Below are positions 43,877 through 57,120 of a stretch of DNA of 64,000 nucleotides, in pieces. The stretch covers positions 1,922,001-1,986,000 of the forward strand of contig NZ_CP142523.1 in assembly GCF_036885605.1 (NCBI RefSeq), read 5' to 3'. The position numbers and the translations under genes were made by a program. Below the pieces are notes generated by a model, which saw nothing but the letters and a program-made list of their open reading frames with translations, searched no databases and was not told the origin of the DNA. This DNA is from Janthinobacterium sp. TB1-E2. GTDB lineage: Bacteria > Pseudomonadota > Gammaproteobacteria > Burkholderiales > Burkholderiaceae_D. Within the stretch, counting starts at the first letter, position 1; the number at the start of each line of letters is the position of its first letter.

Positions 43877-44824
43877 GTGAAAAAAATTACTCTGGCAGCA
43901 TTGATCATCGGCACCTTCGCAGCAGCTACGGCACAAGCACAATCGAACGTCACCGTGTACGGCCTGGTTGACCTCGGTATTGCCAAGACCACTGGCCAGC
44001 CGACGGTACAACGCGAAAACAATGCTTCGCGCCTCGGTTTCAAGGGTACGGAAGATATGGGTGGCGGCCTGTCCGCAATTTTCAACCTGGAAAGTGAATT
44101 CCTGGCTGACACCGGCGCGCAAAAAGGCGTGTTGTTCGACCGTCAAGCCTACGTGGGCTTGAAAGGCGCGTTTGGTACCGCCATCCTGGGCCGCACCAAG
44201 AATCTGGTCGACGGCACCATCGCCCGCGTCGATCCATTCAACACCTACGGCGTGGTTGGCAAGAACAATGAAACCCTGCTGCGTTCGGGCGTCGGCACGT
44301 CGCGCGTCAACAATGCCGTGACCTACAACAGCCCAAGCTTTGACGGTTTCGTGGGCAGCCTGCAATACGTGCTGAGCGAAGTCAACAGCGCTGACGCAGG
44401 CGTGATCGGCCTGGCAACCTACGACAATGGCCCGATCAGCTTGCACGCCGGCTACGAAAAAGCCGTGCAAGCGACGGCAACGGCTGCCAAGCCTGATCTG
44501 TGGTCCATCGGTGGCGGCTATAAATTCGGCCCAGCGAAGATCACGGCCGCCTATTCGAAAGGCGACACCAAGGTTGCCACGACTGGCGAATTCAAGTCCT
44601 ACCTGATCGGCCTGAACTACACGGTCGGCGGTGGCGATGCCAAAGTGTCGTACGGCAAGCAAGAGCAAAGCAACAACAAGTTCAAGGATCAGGACACCAT
44701 CAAGGAATTCGGCGTTGGTTACGACTACCACCTGTCGAAGCGCACCGATGTGTACGCTTACGCTGGCCGCGAGCGCGTCAAGTCGCTGACTTCGTACCAG
44801 ATCGGTCTGGCACACAAATTCTAA
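43877..44824 (+). CDS. Gram-negative trimeric porin
   Basis: A 315-residue outer-membrane porin of the betaproteobacterial OmpC-like family. A signal peptide (KKITLAALIIGTFAAATAQA-Q) leads into SNVTVYGLVDLGIAK, the usual first strand, then ASRLGFKGTEDMGGGLSAIF and ILGRTKNLVDG (loop L3 region). It ends with QIGLAHKF; the C-terminal Phe is the BAM signal. The substrate cannot be told. The upstream gap (140 bases) is AT-rich and should hold its promoter. Confidence 0.94.
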   Translation: MKKITLAALIIGTFAAATAQAQSNVTVYGLVDLGIAKTTGQPTVQRENNASRLGFKGTEDMGGGLSAIFNLESEFLADTGAQKGVLFDRQAYVGLKGAFGTAILGRTKNLVDGTIARVDPFNTYGVVGKNNETLLRSGVGTSRVNNAVTYNSPSFDGFVGSLQYVLSEVNSADAGVIGLATYDNGPISLHAGYEKAVQATATAAKPDLWSIGGGYKFGPAKITAAYSKGDTKVATTGEFKSYLIGLNYTVGGGDAKVSYGKQEQSNNKFKDQDTIKEFGVGYDYHLSKRTDVYAYAGRERVKSLTSYQIGLAHKF

Positions 44825-44847
44825 GCATCATTCGATGTGATGAAGCA

Positions 44848-44873
44848 AAGGCGCCTGCGGGCGCCTTTTTTAT
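44848..44873 (+). terminator. Terminator after the porin gene
   Basis: AAGGCGCC, TGCG, GGCGCCTT and six T. It runs into the 3' end of the convergent kinase gene. Confidence 0.88.
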
Positions 44874-46060
44874 TGCATCGCTGCGGCGGCCGCCTCGGCA
44901 TGCATGGGCAGCGAGATTTCGATGCGCGTGCCGCCCAGTTCGCTATCGGTACCGATATGGATATTGCCATTCAAGCCCCATACCCGTTCGCGCATGCCCA
45001 GCAAGCCAAGCGCCGTGGCTTTTTCCAGGTCGTGTTCGGCAATGCCGCGGCCATCATCCTGGATGGTGATCGCCAGCGAGGAATCGATGCGGTGCAGGGC
45101 GATGGTGATGTGGCTGGCCTCGGCATGGCGCGCGATATTCGTCAACGCTTCCTGCACGATGCGGTAGATGGCCGTGCTGCGCGCGTCGTCAAGCACGAGG
45201 TCGGCTTCGTCGGCCAGCAAGTCGAAATGGATGGCGCGGCGCAACAAGAAGTCGTGGCGCAGTTTTTGTAGCGCAAAATACAATCCCCCTTCATCGAGCG
45301 CGCGCGGACGCAGGTTGCTGGCGATGCGCCGCAGCGAGGTGATGGCCGTTACCAGCAAGCCGTCCATGCTGTGCAGCAACGCTTGCAGGGAGGCGGTGGT
45401 GTCCGTGTGCTGGCGCACGAGGGTCAGGTCGACGCGCAAGGTGGCGAGCAATTGCCCCAAGTCATCATGCAGTTCGCGCGCGATATGCTTGCGTTCTTCT
45501 TCGCGGATGGTTTGCAGCGCGCTCGACAATTCACGCAATTGCGAAAAGGAGCGGGCCAGCTGTTCATGCATCTGCTGGCGCGCGCTGATGTCGCGCACGA
45601 TGATGGTAAACACGCTCTGGCCATCTTCCTGCATGGACGAGAGCGAGCCTTCGAGGGGAAACATGGCGCCATCGCTGCGCCTTCCCGTCAAGGTGTAGTC
45701 GGTGGCGCGCCGGCCCGTCAGGCGCAGCTCCAGGCTGATGTCGTCAAACGGCGGATCGCCATCGTGCGTGCCCAGGCTGCCGAGGGTACGCAAGTCGCGC
45801 AGGATGTAGTGGCCCAGGGGCATGCCGCACATGGCGGCCGGCGTGTCGTCGAACAATCTGGCCGCCGCCGCGTTCGCATGCAGGATGATTTGCCGGCTGT
45901 CGATACTGATGATGGCGTCGCTGGCGCTGTCGATGATGGCCTGGCCGCGCGCCTGCTGTTGCCGGCGGGCTTTCAGTGGAGGAAACAGGCACAGCAAAAG
46001 CGCCGCCGCCATACCCAGCGGCAAGATGCGCAGCAGCGCGGGACTGCCTCGGTCGGGCAT
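44870..46060 (-). CDS. PAS-containing NarX-type sensor histidine kinase
   Basis: A 396-residue kinase. One N-terminal membrane helix (about 8-27), a PAS domain (about 38-165; AIIDSASDAIISIDSRQIIL, in part), then a HisKA_3 dimerisation segment with the phospho-acceptor His in HIARELHDDLGQLLATLRVD, and a HATPase_c (IVQEALTNIARHAEA; DDGRGI; GLLGMRERV). This kinase class normally pairs with NarL/LuxR-type regulators, but the next gene encodes a LytTR regulator that has its own kinase. It therefore looks like an orphan here. Confidence 0.9.
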   Translation of the reverse strand: MPDRGSPALLRILPLGMAAALLLCLFPPLKARRQQQARGQAIIDSASDAIISIDSRQIILHANAAAARLFDDTPAAMCGMPLGHYILRDLRTLGSLGTHDGDPPFDDISLELRLTGRRATDYTLTGRRSDGAMFPLEGSLSSMQEDGQSVFTIIVRDISARQQMHEQLARSFSQLRELSSALQTIREEERKHIARELHDDLGQLLATLRVDLTLVRQHTDTTASLQALLHSMDGLLVTAITSLRRIASNLRPRALDEGGLYFALQKLRHDFLLRRAIHFDLLADEADLVLDDARSTAIYRIVQEALTNIARHAEASHITIALHRIDSSLAITIQDDGRGIAEHDLEKATALGLLGMRERVWGLNGNIHIGTDSELGGTRIEISLPMHAEAAAAAMQ

Positions 46061-46220
46061 TGGGGTCTCCTTGCGAACGTGGGCGAAGGCAGGCAGTGCA
46101 GGAATGACGGGCGGGACTTGATATAGCCTATGCCTGCTGGCGCGGCGTGGTTTGATGTGGCGCAGAAAGGGGGCAGAAGAGAGGCATGCGCCGCGCCGGC
46201 CTGGACCGGGCGGCGGAGAC

Positions 46221-46979
46221 TTACATTTGCTTGAACAGGTGCAGGAAGCTGCGGCTCACTTCGAGCTTGTCGGACTTACCTTTGATGAGGACCAGGTGGC
46301 GGCCGCGGATGTCGCGCGTCACGCCTTCGATGGCATTCACATTGACGAGGGTGGCGCGGTGGATTTGCCAGAACAGCGAAGGATCGAGCTCTTCAGCCAG
46401 GTCGCGCACGGGTTTGCGGATCAGCGCCTCGTACTTGGCTGTCTGCACGCACGTGTATTTCTCGTCCGAACGGAAGAACAGGATCTCTTCCACGGGAATC
46501 ATGCGCAAGTCCTGGCCGATGCTGGCCTGTATCCATTGCAAATACGTGGGCTTGGCCGTGATTTTTTCCGCCAGCTGCGACAGCATGGCCGTGACGCTGC
46601 TGTTGACGTCCAGGGCCGGCTTGTTCAAGTGCGTTTTCAGGCGCTCCACCGTCACCAGCAAGCGCTCGTGCTCGGGCGGCTTGAGCACGTAATCGACGGC
46701 GCCCCGTTCGAAGGCTTCGACGGCGTGGCTGTCATAGGCCGTGACGAAGACGATATGCGTCTTGCTGCCGATCACTTGCGCCGCTTCCATGCCCGTCTTG
46801 CCCGGCATGCGGATATCGAGGAAGGCAAAGTCGGGCTTGAGTTGCTCCACCAGTTCGATCGCTTCGTCGCCATTCTTGGCTTCGCCGATGATTTCCAGTT
46901 CAGGCCAGGCCTGGCCCAGGCGCAGGCGCAGCTGGTCGCGCATCAGTCTTTCGTCGTCGGCAATAATAGCGGTAGGCAT
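46221..46979 (-). CDS. LytTR-family response regulator
   Basis: A 252-residue regulator. The receiver has TAIIADDERLMRDQLR, FAFLDIRMPGKTGME with the phospho-acceptor Asp, and Lys in YVLKPPE. A LytTR domain occupies about 145-250 (IPVEEILFFRSDEKYTCVQT, FWQIHRATLVNVNAIEGV, GRHLVLIKGKSDKLEVSRSF). The ATG at 46979 is used; a TTG three codons upstream is possible. The kinase gene 68 bp upstream on the same strand is the likely partner. Confidence 0.92.
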   Translation of the reverse strand: MPTAIIADDERLMRDQLRLRLGQAWPELEIIGEAKNGDEAIELVEQLKPDFAFLDIRMPGKTGMEAAQVIGSKTHIVFVTAYDSHAVEAFERGAVDYVLKPPEHERLLVTVERLKTHLNKPALDVNSSVTAMLSQLAEKITAKPTYLQWIQASIGQDLRMIPVEEILFFRSDEKYTCVQTAKYEALIRKPVRDLAEELDPSLFWQIHRATLVNVNAIEGVTRDIRGRHLVLIKGKSDKLEVSRSFLHLFKQM

Positions 46980-47047
46980 AAGTCTCAAGTGTGAACGGGC
47001 GAAGATTGATTATTCAATGATTTAGCGTTTTTATCAACTACTCTGTC

Positions 47048-48340
47048 TTATTTGGACAATTGATAGGGCACTTCGATCACGGCGCACACGCCGGACGGTT
47101 GATTTGGCGTAATGGTCAAGCTGCCCTGGTCGCCATGCAGCAGTTTCAAACGCTCGCGGATGGTGGGCAAACCGAGGCCCGTGCCATCGCTGGGCACCAC
47201 GCCAAAGCCCAGGCCGTCATCGGTGACCGTCACGCGCAGCTTGCTGTGCGCCACTTCGGCCACGATGCGCAGGGTACCGCCTTCCGGTTTGACTTCCAGG
47301 CCGTGCTTGATGGCATTTTCCACCATCGATTGCAGCATCATGGGCGGGAAGGCGGCGCTGCGCAGGCCATCGGGAATCTGGAAATCGACGGTCAGGCGTT
47401 CTTCCATGCGCATTTTCAGCAGGTTCAAATACGCTTGCACCATGTCCGCTTCACGGCCCAGGTTGGTAATAAGGGCGTTGTCGCGCATTTGCGGCAGCAC
47501 GGCGCGCAGATATTGAATCAGGCTGCGCTGCATCTTGGCCGCGCGCGGCGGATCAACCTGGATCAGGTGTTCGACGGAGGCAAGCGTGTTGAACAGGAAG
47601 TGCGGCTCGACTTGCGCCTGCATCATCTGCATCTTCGCTTCGCTGAGCTGGCGCTGCATGGATTCGCGCTCGGCCGCTTCGTTTGCCGTGACGGTTTCCG
47701 CTTCCGCGCGTTTCTTGCCGCCGACCAGGGCTTTCATGGCGAACAGGGCCAACACCAGCAAGGAGACAAAGCTCTTGAACCAGGTCGAGGCTTGCTGGTG
47801 ATAGCGCGACACTTTTTGTTCAGCTGCATCATCGACGGCTTCTTCGATGGCATTTGACAGCTCTTCGCCGATTTGCGGCGGCAATTCAATATGGACTTCT
47901 TCGCCCGATGCATTGGTGGTCACCGGATAGCTGGGTTTGGCGGGGGCGGCCGGCGGTTCAGGCGGTGCCGGCGGCACGGCACTGGCTTGCGCGTCCGCCT
48001 CGGCGGCGTCGGCCGGATCGCTGGCTGCATCGGCCGCGCTGCTGCGCCGGTTCTTGCTGTTGCGGGGATTGAAATGGATGCCCGTATCGTCGATCAGGAT
48101 ATTGGTTTCGCCCGAGCCCTTGCTGCTGCGTTTATGCGACTTGATGACAACTTCTTCGTCCGGGCCGGACGAAAACAGTTCATCTTGCAAAATGGAGCCG
48201 GCGATCAGGGCCAGCGCAGCGAACAGGAAGAATTTCCACCAGGACAGTTGGGTGACCCAGGTCGTCGTCGCGTCGAATGCCCGTTGCAACCAAGCGAGGA
48301 TGGTTTTCAACAATTCGGGCAGGCTGGAAATCGGAAGCAT
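47048..48340 (-). CDS. LytS-type histidine kinase with Pro/Ala-rich extracytoplasmic region
   Basis: A 430-residue kinase. A helix at about 34-50 and another at about 190-208 enclose about 140 residues: first SHKRSSKGSGETNILIDDTG-type polar sequence, then an Ala/Pro-rich stretch (ASAVPPAPPEPPAAPAKPSY) and an acidic part. The His_kinase domain has QAQVEPHFLFNTLASVEHL with the phospho-acceptor His, then MVENAIKHGLEVKPEGG, DDGLGFG and GTGLGLPTIRERL. It lies upstream of the LytTR regulator on the same strand. The low-complexity region is unlike usual 5TM-LYT sensors. It may act as a sensor or spacer. Confidence 0.88.
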   Translation of the reverse strand: MLPISSLPELLKTILAWLQRAFDATTTWVTQLSWWKFFLFAALALIAGSILQDELFSSGPDEEVVIKSHKRSSKGSGETNILIDDTGIHFNPRNSKNRRSSAADAASDPADAAEADAQASAVPPAPPEPPAAPAKPSYPVTTNASGEEVHIELPPQIGEELSNAIEEAVDDAAEQKVSRYHQQASTWFKSFVSLLVLALFAMKALVGGKKRAEAETVTANEAAERESMQRQLSEAKMQMMQAQVEPHFLFNTLASVEHLIQVDPPRAAKMQRSLIQYLRAVLPQMRDNALITNLGREADMVQAYLNLLKMRMEERLTVDFQIPDGLRSAAFPPMMLQSMVENAIKHGLEVKPEGGTLRIVAEVAHSKLRVTVTDDGLGFGVVPSDGTGLGLPTIRERLKLLHGDQGSLTITPNQPSGVCAVIEVPYQLSK

Positions 48341-48533
48341 GGGGGCACTTTCAAATACAAGAGTTAATCGACGCAGCGGGCAAGTTTAACCGCTTGTTGC
48401 GTAGCGTCAGAGTCTGATGTTGCCACTGTGCCTAAAGACCACGAACTACGCCAGCCGATTGCGACAGGCTGCACAAAAAGGCGCTTGAAGTGAAGGCCAG
48501 GCTTGCTGGGCGGTGAGGGGCGATAAATAGCGC

Positions 48534-48562
48534 TTGCAGGGAATGTGGGGCAGGGCTATAAT
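48534..48562 (+). promoter_or_regulatory. rRNA operon promoter
   Basis: TTGCAG (48534-48539), 17-bp spacer, TATAAT (48557-48562), then a GC-rich discriminator as in stringently controlled promoters. The start point would be near 48569, about 344 bases before the 16S gene. Confidence 0.82.
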
Positions 48563-48711
48563 TCGCCCCCTCGCTGAACGACGCATGCAAATGCTGAATG
48601 AGACGAGAAAAAAGAAGGTTGACGAAATGCTGCAAACGCTTCATACTCTTCCTTCTTCGCAGCTGATAAACACAACGCTTTGTCGATAGCGCGAAAGCAG
48701 TACCGAATACA

Positions 48712-48725
48712 GTTCTTTAACAATT
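48712..48725 (+). promoter_or_regulatory. boxA antitermination element, leader copy
   Basis: GTTCTTTAACAATT matches the rrn boxA consensus bound by NusB-S10. A second copy precedes the 23S gene. Confidence 0.75.
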
Positions 48726-48912
48726 AACAGTCGATAAGTGTGGGCATTTGATGTCAGTGCAGCGTCAATCTTAGGATTGGCGTCTAACTTAAAATATCAA
48801 ATGTTCACAAGAAATAATGAAATAGGCGCTACGAAAGTAGTGGCCTGTCAGTTTTTTGAGTGAGCGACCCGTCGCAAGACGGTGCCAATAAAATGGCAAA
48901 GTAACAGAGATT

Positions 48913-50446
<1,534 letters not shown>

Positions 50447-50477
50447 GAGTTTGCACGAATCATGTAAATGGTTCACG

Positions 50478-50506
50478 CATCAAATGTTCACACTTATCGG
50501 CTGTTA
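50478..50506 (+). other. Right arm of the 16S processing stalk
   Basis: The trailer from CATCAAATG to CGGCTGTTA is complementary, with about three mismatches, to 48725-48753 in the leader. The two should form the long helix cut by RNase III during 16S maturation. Confidence 0.75.
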
Positions 50507-50524
50507 ATATAAAGAACAGCATTT

Positions 50525-50601
50525 GGGGCTGTAGCTCAGCTGGTTAGAGCACCGTGTTGATAACGCGGGGGTCGTTGGTTCGAGTCCAACCAGCCCTACC
50601 A
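50525..50601 (+). tRNA. tRNA-Ile (GAT anticodon)
   Basis: 77 nt with CCA encoded. Acceptor GGGGCTG pairs with CAGCCCT (first pair G-T). Anticodon loop TTGATAA gives GAT. The T-loop GGTTCGAGTCC is normal. Standard position in the 16S-23S spacer. Confidence 0.97.
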
Positions 50602-50620
50602 GTTTCTGTAGTAAATCTCA

Positions 50621-50696
50621 GGGGGATTAGCTCAGCTGGGAGAGCACCTGCTTTGCAAGCAGGGGGTCGTCGGTTCGATCCCGTCATCCTCCACCA
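50621..50696 (+). tRNA. tRNA-Ala (TGC anticodon)
   Basis: 76 nt with CCA encoded. Acceptor GGGGGAT pairs with ATCCTCC (one G-T pair). Anticodon loop TTTGCAA gives TGC. It follows tRNA-Ile by 19 bases in the spacer. Confidence 0.97.
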
Positions 50697-50767
50697 AAAG
50701 TTCAAACGTAAGTTAATCACATCGGTGATTGAATTTAGGTTTGGTCTTTTCGAGACCAAGTGCTGTA

Positions 50768-50781
50768 TGTTCTTTAACAAT
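50768..50781 (+). promoter_or_regulatory. boxA element before the 23S gene
   Basis: TGTTCTTTAACAAT repeats the leader boxA. Spacer boxA copies are usual in rrn operons. Confidence 0.7.
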
Positions 50782-50936
50782 CTGGAAGAAGTAAAGATTA
50801 TTTATTGATCGGTTTGCCGTAAAAAGCGAATCGATGGGTAATGATTGTATGTATCAACAAACAAGCAACAACGTTGTACTTTCTTATCCCTGTAGCGCTC
50901 TTTGATGACTTCGGTTTTCAGAGGCTAACGTTATAG

Positions 50937-53813
<2,877 letters not shown>

Positions 53814-53948
53814 TAACCTTAGCAGGTACAGAGGATAAGACGGTACAACGTTGCGTGTGTGTTGATACTACCAGTCATTACCCCAATCTTTGCTTCTTCC
53901 AGATTCAGGCTTTGTCGCTCAACCGAGGACAAATGCCAGTACAAGTTA

Positions 53949-54064
53949 TGCCTGATGACCATAGCAAGTTGGTCCCACCCCTTCCCATCCCGAACAGGAC
54001 CGTGAAACAACTTTGCGCCGATGATAGTGCTGCAACCAGTGTGAAAGTAGGTTATCGTCAGGCT
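53949..54064 (+). rRNA. rrf: 5S ribosomal RNA
   Basis: About 116 nt. The 5' TGCCTGATGA pairs with the 3' TCGTCAGGC. The loop sequence CCCATCCCGAACAGGACCG and GCGCCGATGATAGTG are typical of 5S. It follows the 23S gene by about 135 bases and precedes the operon terminator. Confidence 0.95.
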
Positions 54065-54074
54065 TGTTATTCGA

Positions 54075-54110
54075 AAAACCCCTTCCGGTGATCCGGTTGG
54101 GGTTTTTTTA
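54075..54110 (+). terminator. rRNA operon terminator
   Basis: AAAACCCC-TTCCGG, loop TGAT, CCGG-TTGGGGTTTTTTT. A strong intrinsic terminator about 10 bases after 5S. Confidence 0.93.
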
Positions 54111-54309
54111 CGTCTGGTGGTTTGTTGGGCGCCGCGGGTGCTTGTCGGCTTACGCGCTGCGCGCTAAGCCGACCTACGGTCAGATCCCCTTGCGCGTTGG
54201 CGCCGACGCTTGCGTGAGCGGCATGGAGGGTCCGACCCCGGTTGTTGTTATTTACGTCCAATGGTTTTTCTGCATGGCATCGATCGCGTGCTACCTTGAA
54301 GGGGATATC

Positions 54310-55617
54310 TTGTCTGCTGTGCATACACTGGAACAATTACGTGCTGGCCAACTGGCCGGCTTGCGCCGCCTGAAACTGTCCTGCGGCTTGACGACATTTC
54401 CCCGCGAAATCTTCGACTTGTCCGACAGCCTGGAAATCCTCGACCTGTCCGGCAACGCGCTGTCCACATTGCCCGACGATTTGCCGCGCCTGCACAAGCT
54501 GCGCATCATTTTTTGCTCGGATAACCTGTTCACCACCTTGCCGGCCGTGCTTGGTTCATGTCTAGCCCTGGAAATGATCGGTTTCAAGGCGAACCGGATA
54601 CGCCACGTACCGGGCGCAGCCTTGCCGCCGAGGCTGCGCTGGCTGACCCTGACCGACAATGCCATCGAATCCATGCCGGATGAGCTGGGCAAGTGCAGTC
54701 AATTGCAGAAACTCATGCTGGCTGGGAACTGCCTGAGCCACTTGCCCGCTACCCTGGCGGCTTGCCATCGGCTCGAGCTGGTGCGCATTGCCGCCAACCG
54801 TTTCCCGGCGCTGCCCGACTGCCTGCTGTCTTTACCACGCCTGAGTTGGCTCGCGTATGCGGGCAATCCCTTTACGGAAGCGCGTGAGCTGGCCGCTCTG
54901 GCCGGTACGGGGGCTGCTGGCGTGGCATGGCAGCGCCTGGAACTGGCGCAGCAGCTGGGCGAGGGCGCATCGGGCGTGATTTACCGTGCCCGTCTCGATG
55001 GCGTCAATGACGTGGCCGTCAAAGTATTCAAGGGAGCGATGACCAGCGACGGCTTGCCGCGCAGCGAGATGGCCGCCTGCGTCGGCGCCGGTGCGCATCC
55101 GGGCCTGATTCCCATCCTCGGGACGCTCGATGCGCATCCGCATGGCGCGCTGGGGCTTGTCATGCCGCTCATCGATGTGGCCTACCGCAACCTGGCCGGT
55201 CCGCCGAGCCTGGAATCGTGTACGCGCGACGTGTATGCCGATGGCGAATGCTTTGAGGCACCGCAAGCGCTGGCCATTGCCCACGGTATCGCATCGGCCG
55301 TGTGGCAGTTGCATGCGCACGGCATTGTGCATGGCGACCTGTATGCGCACAATATCCTGCATGCGGACGCCGGCGCCTGCTTGCTGGGCGATTTTGGTGC
55401 GGCGTCCATGTTTGCGCCCGGCTCGCCGCAAGGGGAGGTGCTGCAGGGCATAGAGGCGCGCGCCTTTGGCGTGCTGCTGGGCGAGTTGACCGCGCACTGT
55501 GCGACGCCCTTGCCCGCCCTGCAGGCCATGATGGATGCTTGCCTGCAGGACGAGGTATTGCAGCGGCCCAAGTTCGACGCGATCGCACGGGCAGTGCGGC
55601 ACATGCTACCCGTATAA
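54310..55617 (+). CDS. Leucine-rich repeat protein kinase-like protein
   Basis: A 435-residue protein joining about seven leucine-rich repeats (residues about 10-195; e.g. SLEILDLSGNALSTLPDDL, LQKLMLAGNCLSHLPATL) to a eukaryotic-type protein kinase (about 215-435). The kinase has a Gly loop LGEGASGVIYRARL, VAVKVFKG with the ATP-binding Lys, the catalytic loop HGDLYAHNIL with Asp and Asn, and the metal-binding DFG in LLGDFGAAS. HGDL replaces HRDL. There is no signal peptide or membrane helix, so it should be cytoplasmic. I choose TTG at 54310 since AAGGGG precedes it by 6 bases; ATG at 54274 would add 12 residues. It begins 200 bases after the rrn terminator. Substrates are unknown. Confidence 0.85.
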   Translation: MSAVHTLEQLRAGQLAGLRRLKLSCGLTTFPREIFDLSDSLEILDLSGNALSTLPDDLPRLHKLRIIFCSDNLFTTLPAVLGSCLALEMIGFKANRIRHVPGAALPPRLRWLTLTDNAIESMPDELGKCSQLQKLMLAGNCLSHLPATLAACHRLELVRIAANRFPALPDCLLSLPRLSWLAYAGNPFTEARELAALAGTGAAGVAWQRLELAQQLGEGASGVIYRARLDGVNDVAVKVFKGAMTSDGLPRSEMAACVGAGAHPGLIPILGTLDAHPHGALGLVMPLIDVAYRNLAGPPSLESCTRDVYADGECFEAPQALAIAHGIASAVWQLHAHGIVHGDLYAHNILHADAGACLLGDFGAASMFAPGSPQGEVLQGIEARAFGVLLGELTAHCATPLPALQAMMDACLQDEVLQRPKFDAIARAVRHMLPV

Positions 55618-55651
55618 AAAAATGGCGCAGTCTTCGCAGGCTGCGCCATTT
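55615..55651. terminator. Terminator between LRR-kinase and nitronate monooxygenase genes
   Basis: ATGGCGCAG (55622-55630) pairs with CTGCGCCAT (55641-55649). The uninterrupted T-run is on the minus strand, so it mainly serves the leftward gene; read rightward it has only a short T stretch. Confidence 0.75.
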
Positions 55652-55671
55652 CTATGTCAAGCTGACAAGAT

Positions 55672-56937
55672 TCAGCTTGCTACCAGGATTTCTTTTTCCG
55701 GCAGGGCGATCTGGTTGTCGACGCTGAACTGGTAATCCTTGAAGACGTGTTCGGCCGTCAGGATCTGGTATTCGCCGTTGTCGAGCTTGTGCGTGGTGTC
55801 CTTCAGACGATACGTGTAATGGCCGCAGGTCCAGCAGTTGAAGTTGCGCATGTGCGTGCACAGGCAAGTCTTGTCCATCACGACGACGGTTTTTTGCTCG
55901 GGATGGGCGGCGACTTCGCGGTTGTACGAGTTGATGTACGCGCAGTTGCCGGTCGCGTCGAGCAGGTAGCCATACGATTCACAGCCTGGACGGATGCCGG
56001 CGCCGATGGCGGGCGTGTTCTTCAGCATGCGCATCGGGTAGCCGGTCGGCGAGACGCCATTGACGATGATGTCTTCTTCCGAGGCCTTGTAGTATTCCTG
56101 CTTGACCTTGTTTGGCAAGCCGCATTCATTCGTGACGGTAAAGCGCGTCGCCACTTGCACACCGGCCGCGCCCGCTTCCAGGAAGGAGACGGCATCGCTG
56201 CCCGTGAAAATGCCGCCAGCGGCAATCAGCGGGATGTCCAGCTGTTCGGCCTTCAGGTAGGCCAGCAGTTCCGCCGTGATCGTGTGCAGGTCGTAATTGG
56301 CCCAGTCCATGCCGAAACCCAGGTGGCCGCCGGCCAATGGTCCTTCGACGATGATAAAGTCAGGCAAACGGTCCAGCTTGGCGTTCTTGCGCAGGAAAAT
56401 CTGCAAGGCGCGTACGGACGAGACGATGATGCCCAGCTTGGCATCGCGGAAACGCGGATGGTCGGCCATCAGGGCGAACGAGCCGAAGTGCAAGCCGGCG
56501 GACAGGGTGATGCCGTCGATGCCGGCGTCGAGCGCCGCGTTCAGGCGCACGCGCAAGGTTTCGCGCGGACCGTTCATGGTCAGCTTTTCCATGCAATTGA
56601 CGAAAATCAGGCCATCGCCTTTTTTCGCTTCCATGGTGCGGCCGATATGCAGGCGCTGCGCTTCCGCCAAACGGCCCAGGTCGAACTGCACCACGGCCTT
56701 GTCGCTGTTATTGATGTTGAACTTGTACAGTTTCGTCTTGTCTTTGACGAAGGTGGTGTCGAAACGGCGATCCGACACGTCTTCCACCATGGCATCGGAG
56801 ATATGCCCGATACCGTTCAGCCGGGCCGCTTCCAGCGCCAGCTCCGACGTGGAAATATCCACACCCATTCCGCCTATCATGATGGGCACATATTCTTTTT
56901 TGCCAAATCGCAGGCGGAAATCATCAACACGTTTCAT
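55672..56937 (-). CDS. Nitronate monooxygenase family flavoprotein
   Basis: A 421-residue FMN-dependent TIM-barrel protein of the 2-nitropropane dioxygenase family. PIMIGGMGVDISTSELALEA, IVEGPLAGGHLGFGMDW (His-containing loop), IPLIAAGGIFTGSDAVSFL and GAAGVQVATRFTVTNECG are family motifs. It is longer than the 320-350 residue enzymes because of a C-terminal extension with a Cys cluster: DKTCLCTHMRNFNCWTCGHY. This could bind a metal. Nitronate oxidation, enoyl reductase-like or other flavin chemistry remains open. ATG at 56937 is behind AAGGATAGCA. Confidence 0.85.
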   Translation of the reverse strand: MKRVDDFRLRFGKKEYVPIMIGGMGVDISTSELALEAARLNGIGHISDAMVEDVSDRRFDTTFVKDKTKLYKFNINNSDKAVVQFDLGRLAEAQRLHIGRTMEAKKGDGLIFVNCMEKLTMNGPRETLRVRLNAALDAGIDGITLSAGLHFGSFALMADHPRFRDAKLGIIVSSVRALQIFLRKNAKLDRLPDFIIVEGPLAGGHLGFGMDWANYDLHTITAELLAYLKAEQLDIPLIAAGGIFTGSDAVSFLEAGAAGVQVATRFTVTNECGLPNKVKQEYYKASEEDIIVNGVSPTGYPMRMLKNTPAIGAGIRPGCESYGYLLDATGNCAYINSYNREVAAHPEQKTVVVMDKTCLCTHMRNFNCWTCGHYTYRLKDTTHKLDNGEYQILTAEHVFKDYQFSVDNQIALPEKEILVAS

Positions 56938-57120
56938 TGCTATCCTTAGACTACCGTGGTTATCACTGAGCCAGATGTACGGTCAAGCCCGCCGCCGGTC
57001 AGGCGCGCGGGCGCATGTAGCTGTGCGCAGCTTCAATTCTACCCCAAGCGGGCAGGCGCTCCGAGGCAGCTTGCCGCCACGCCGGTGCAAGCGCAGGCTG
57101 GAGCGTGCGCATCATCGAAA

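Larger units (their letters stand above)
48341..48912 (+). other. rRNA operon upstream region and leader
   Basis: No gene in 572 bases. It holds the rrn promoter (48534-48562), a GC-rich discriminator (TCGCCCCCTCGC), and a leader with boxA (48712-48725) and the left arm of the 16S processing stalk (48725-48753, pairing with 50478-50506). The first 190 bases, up to the promoter, show nothing specific; an UP element is not obvious. Confidence 0.7.
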
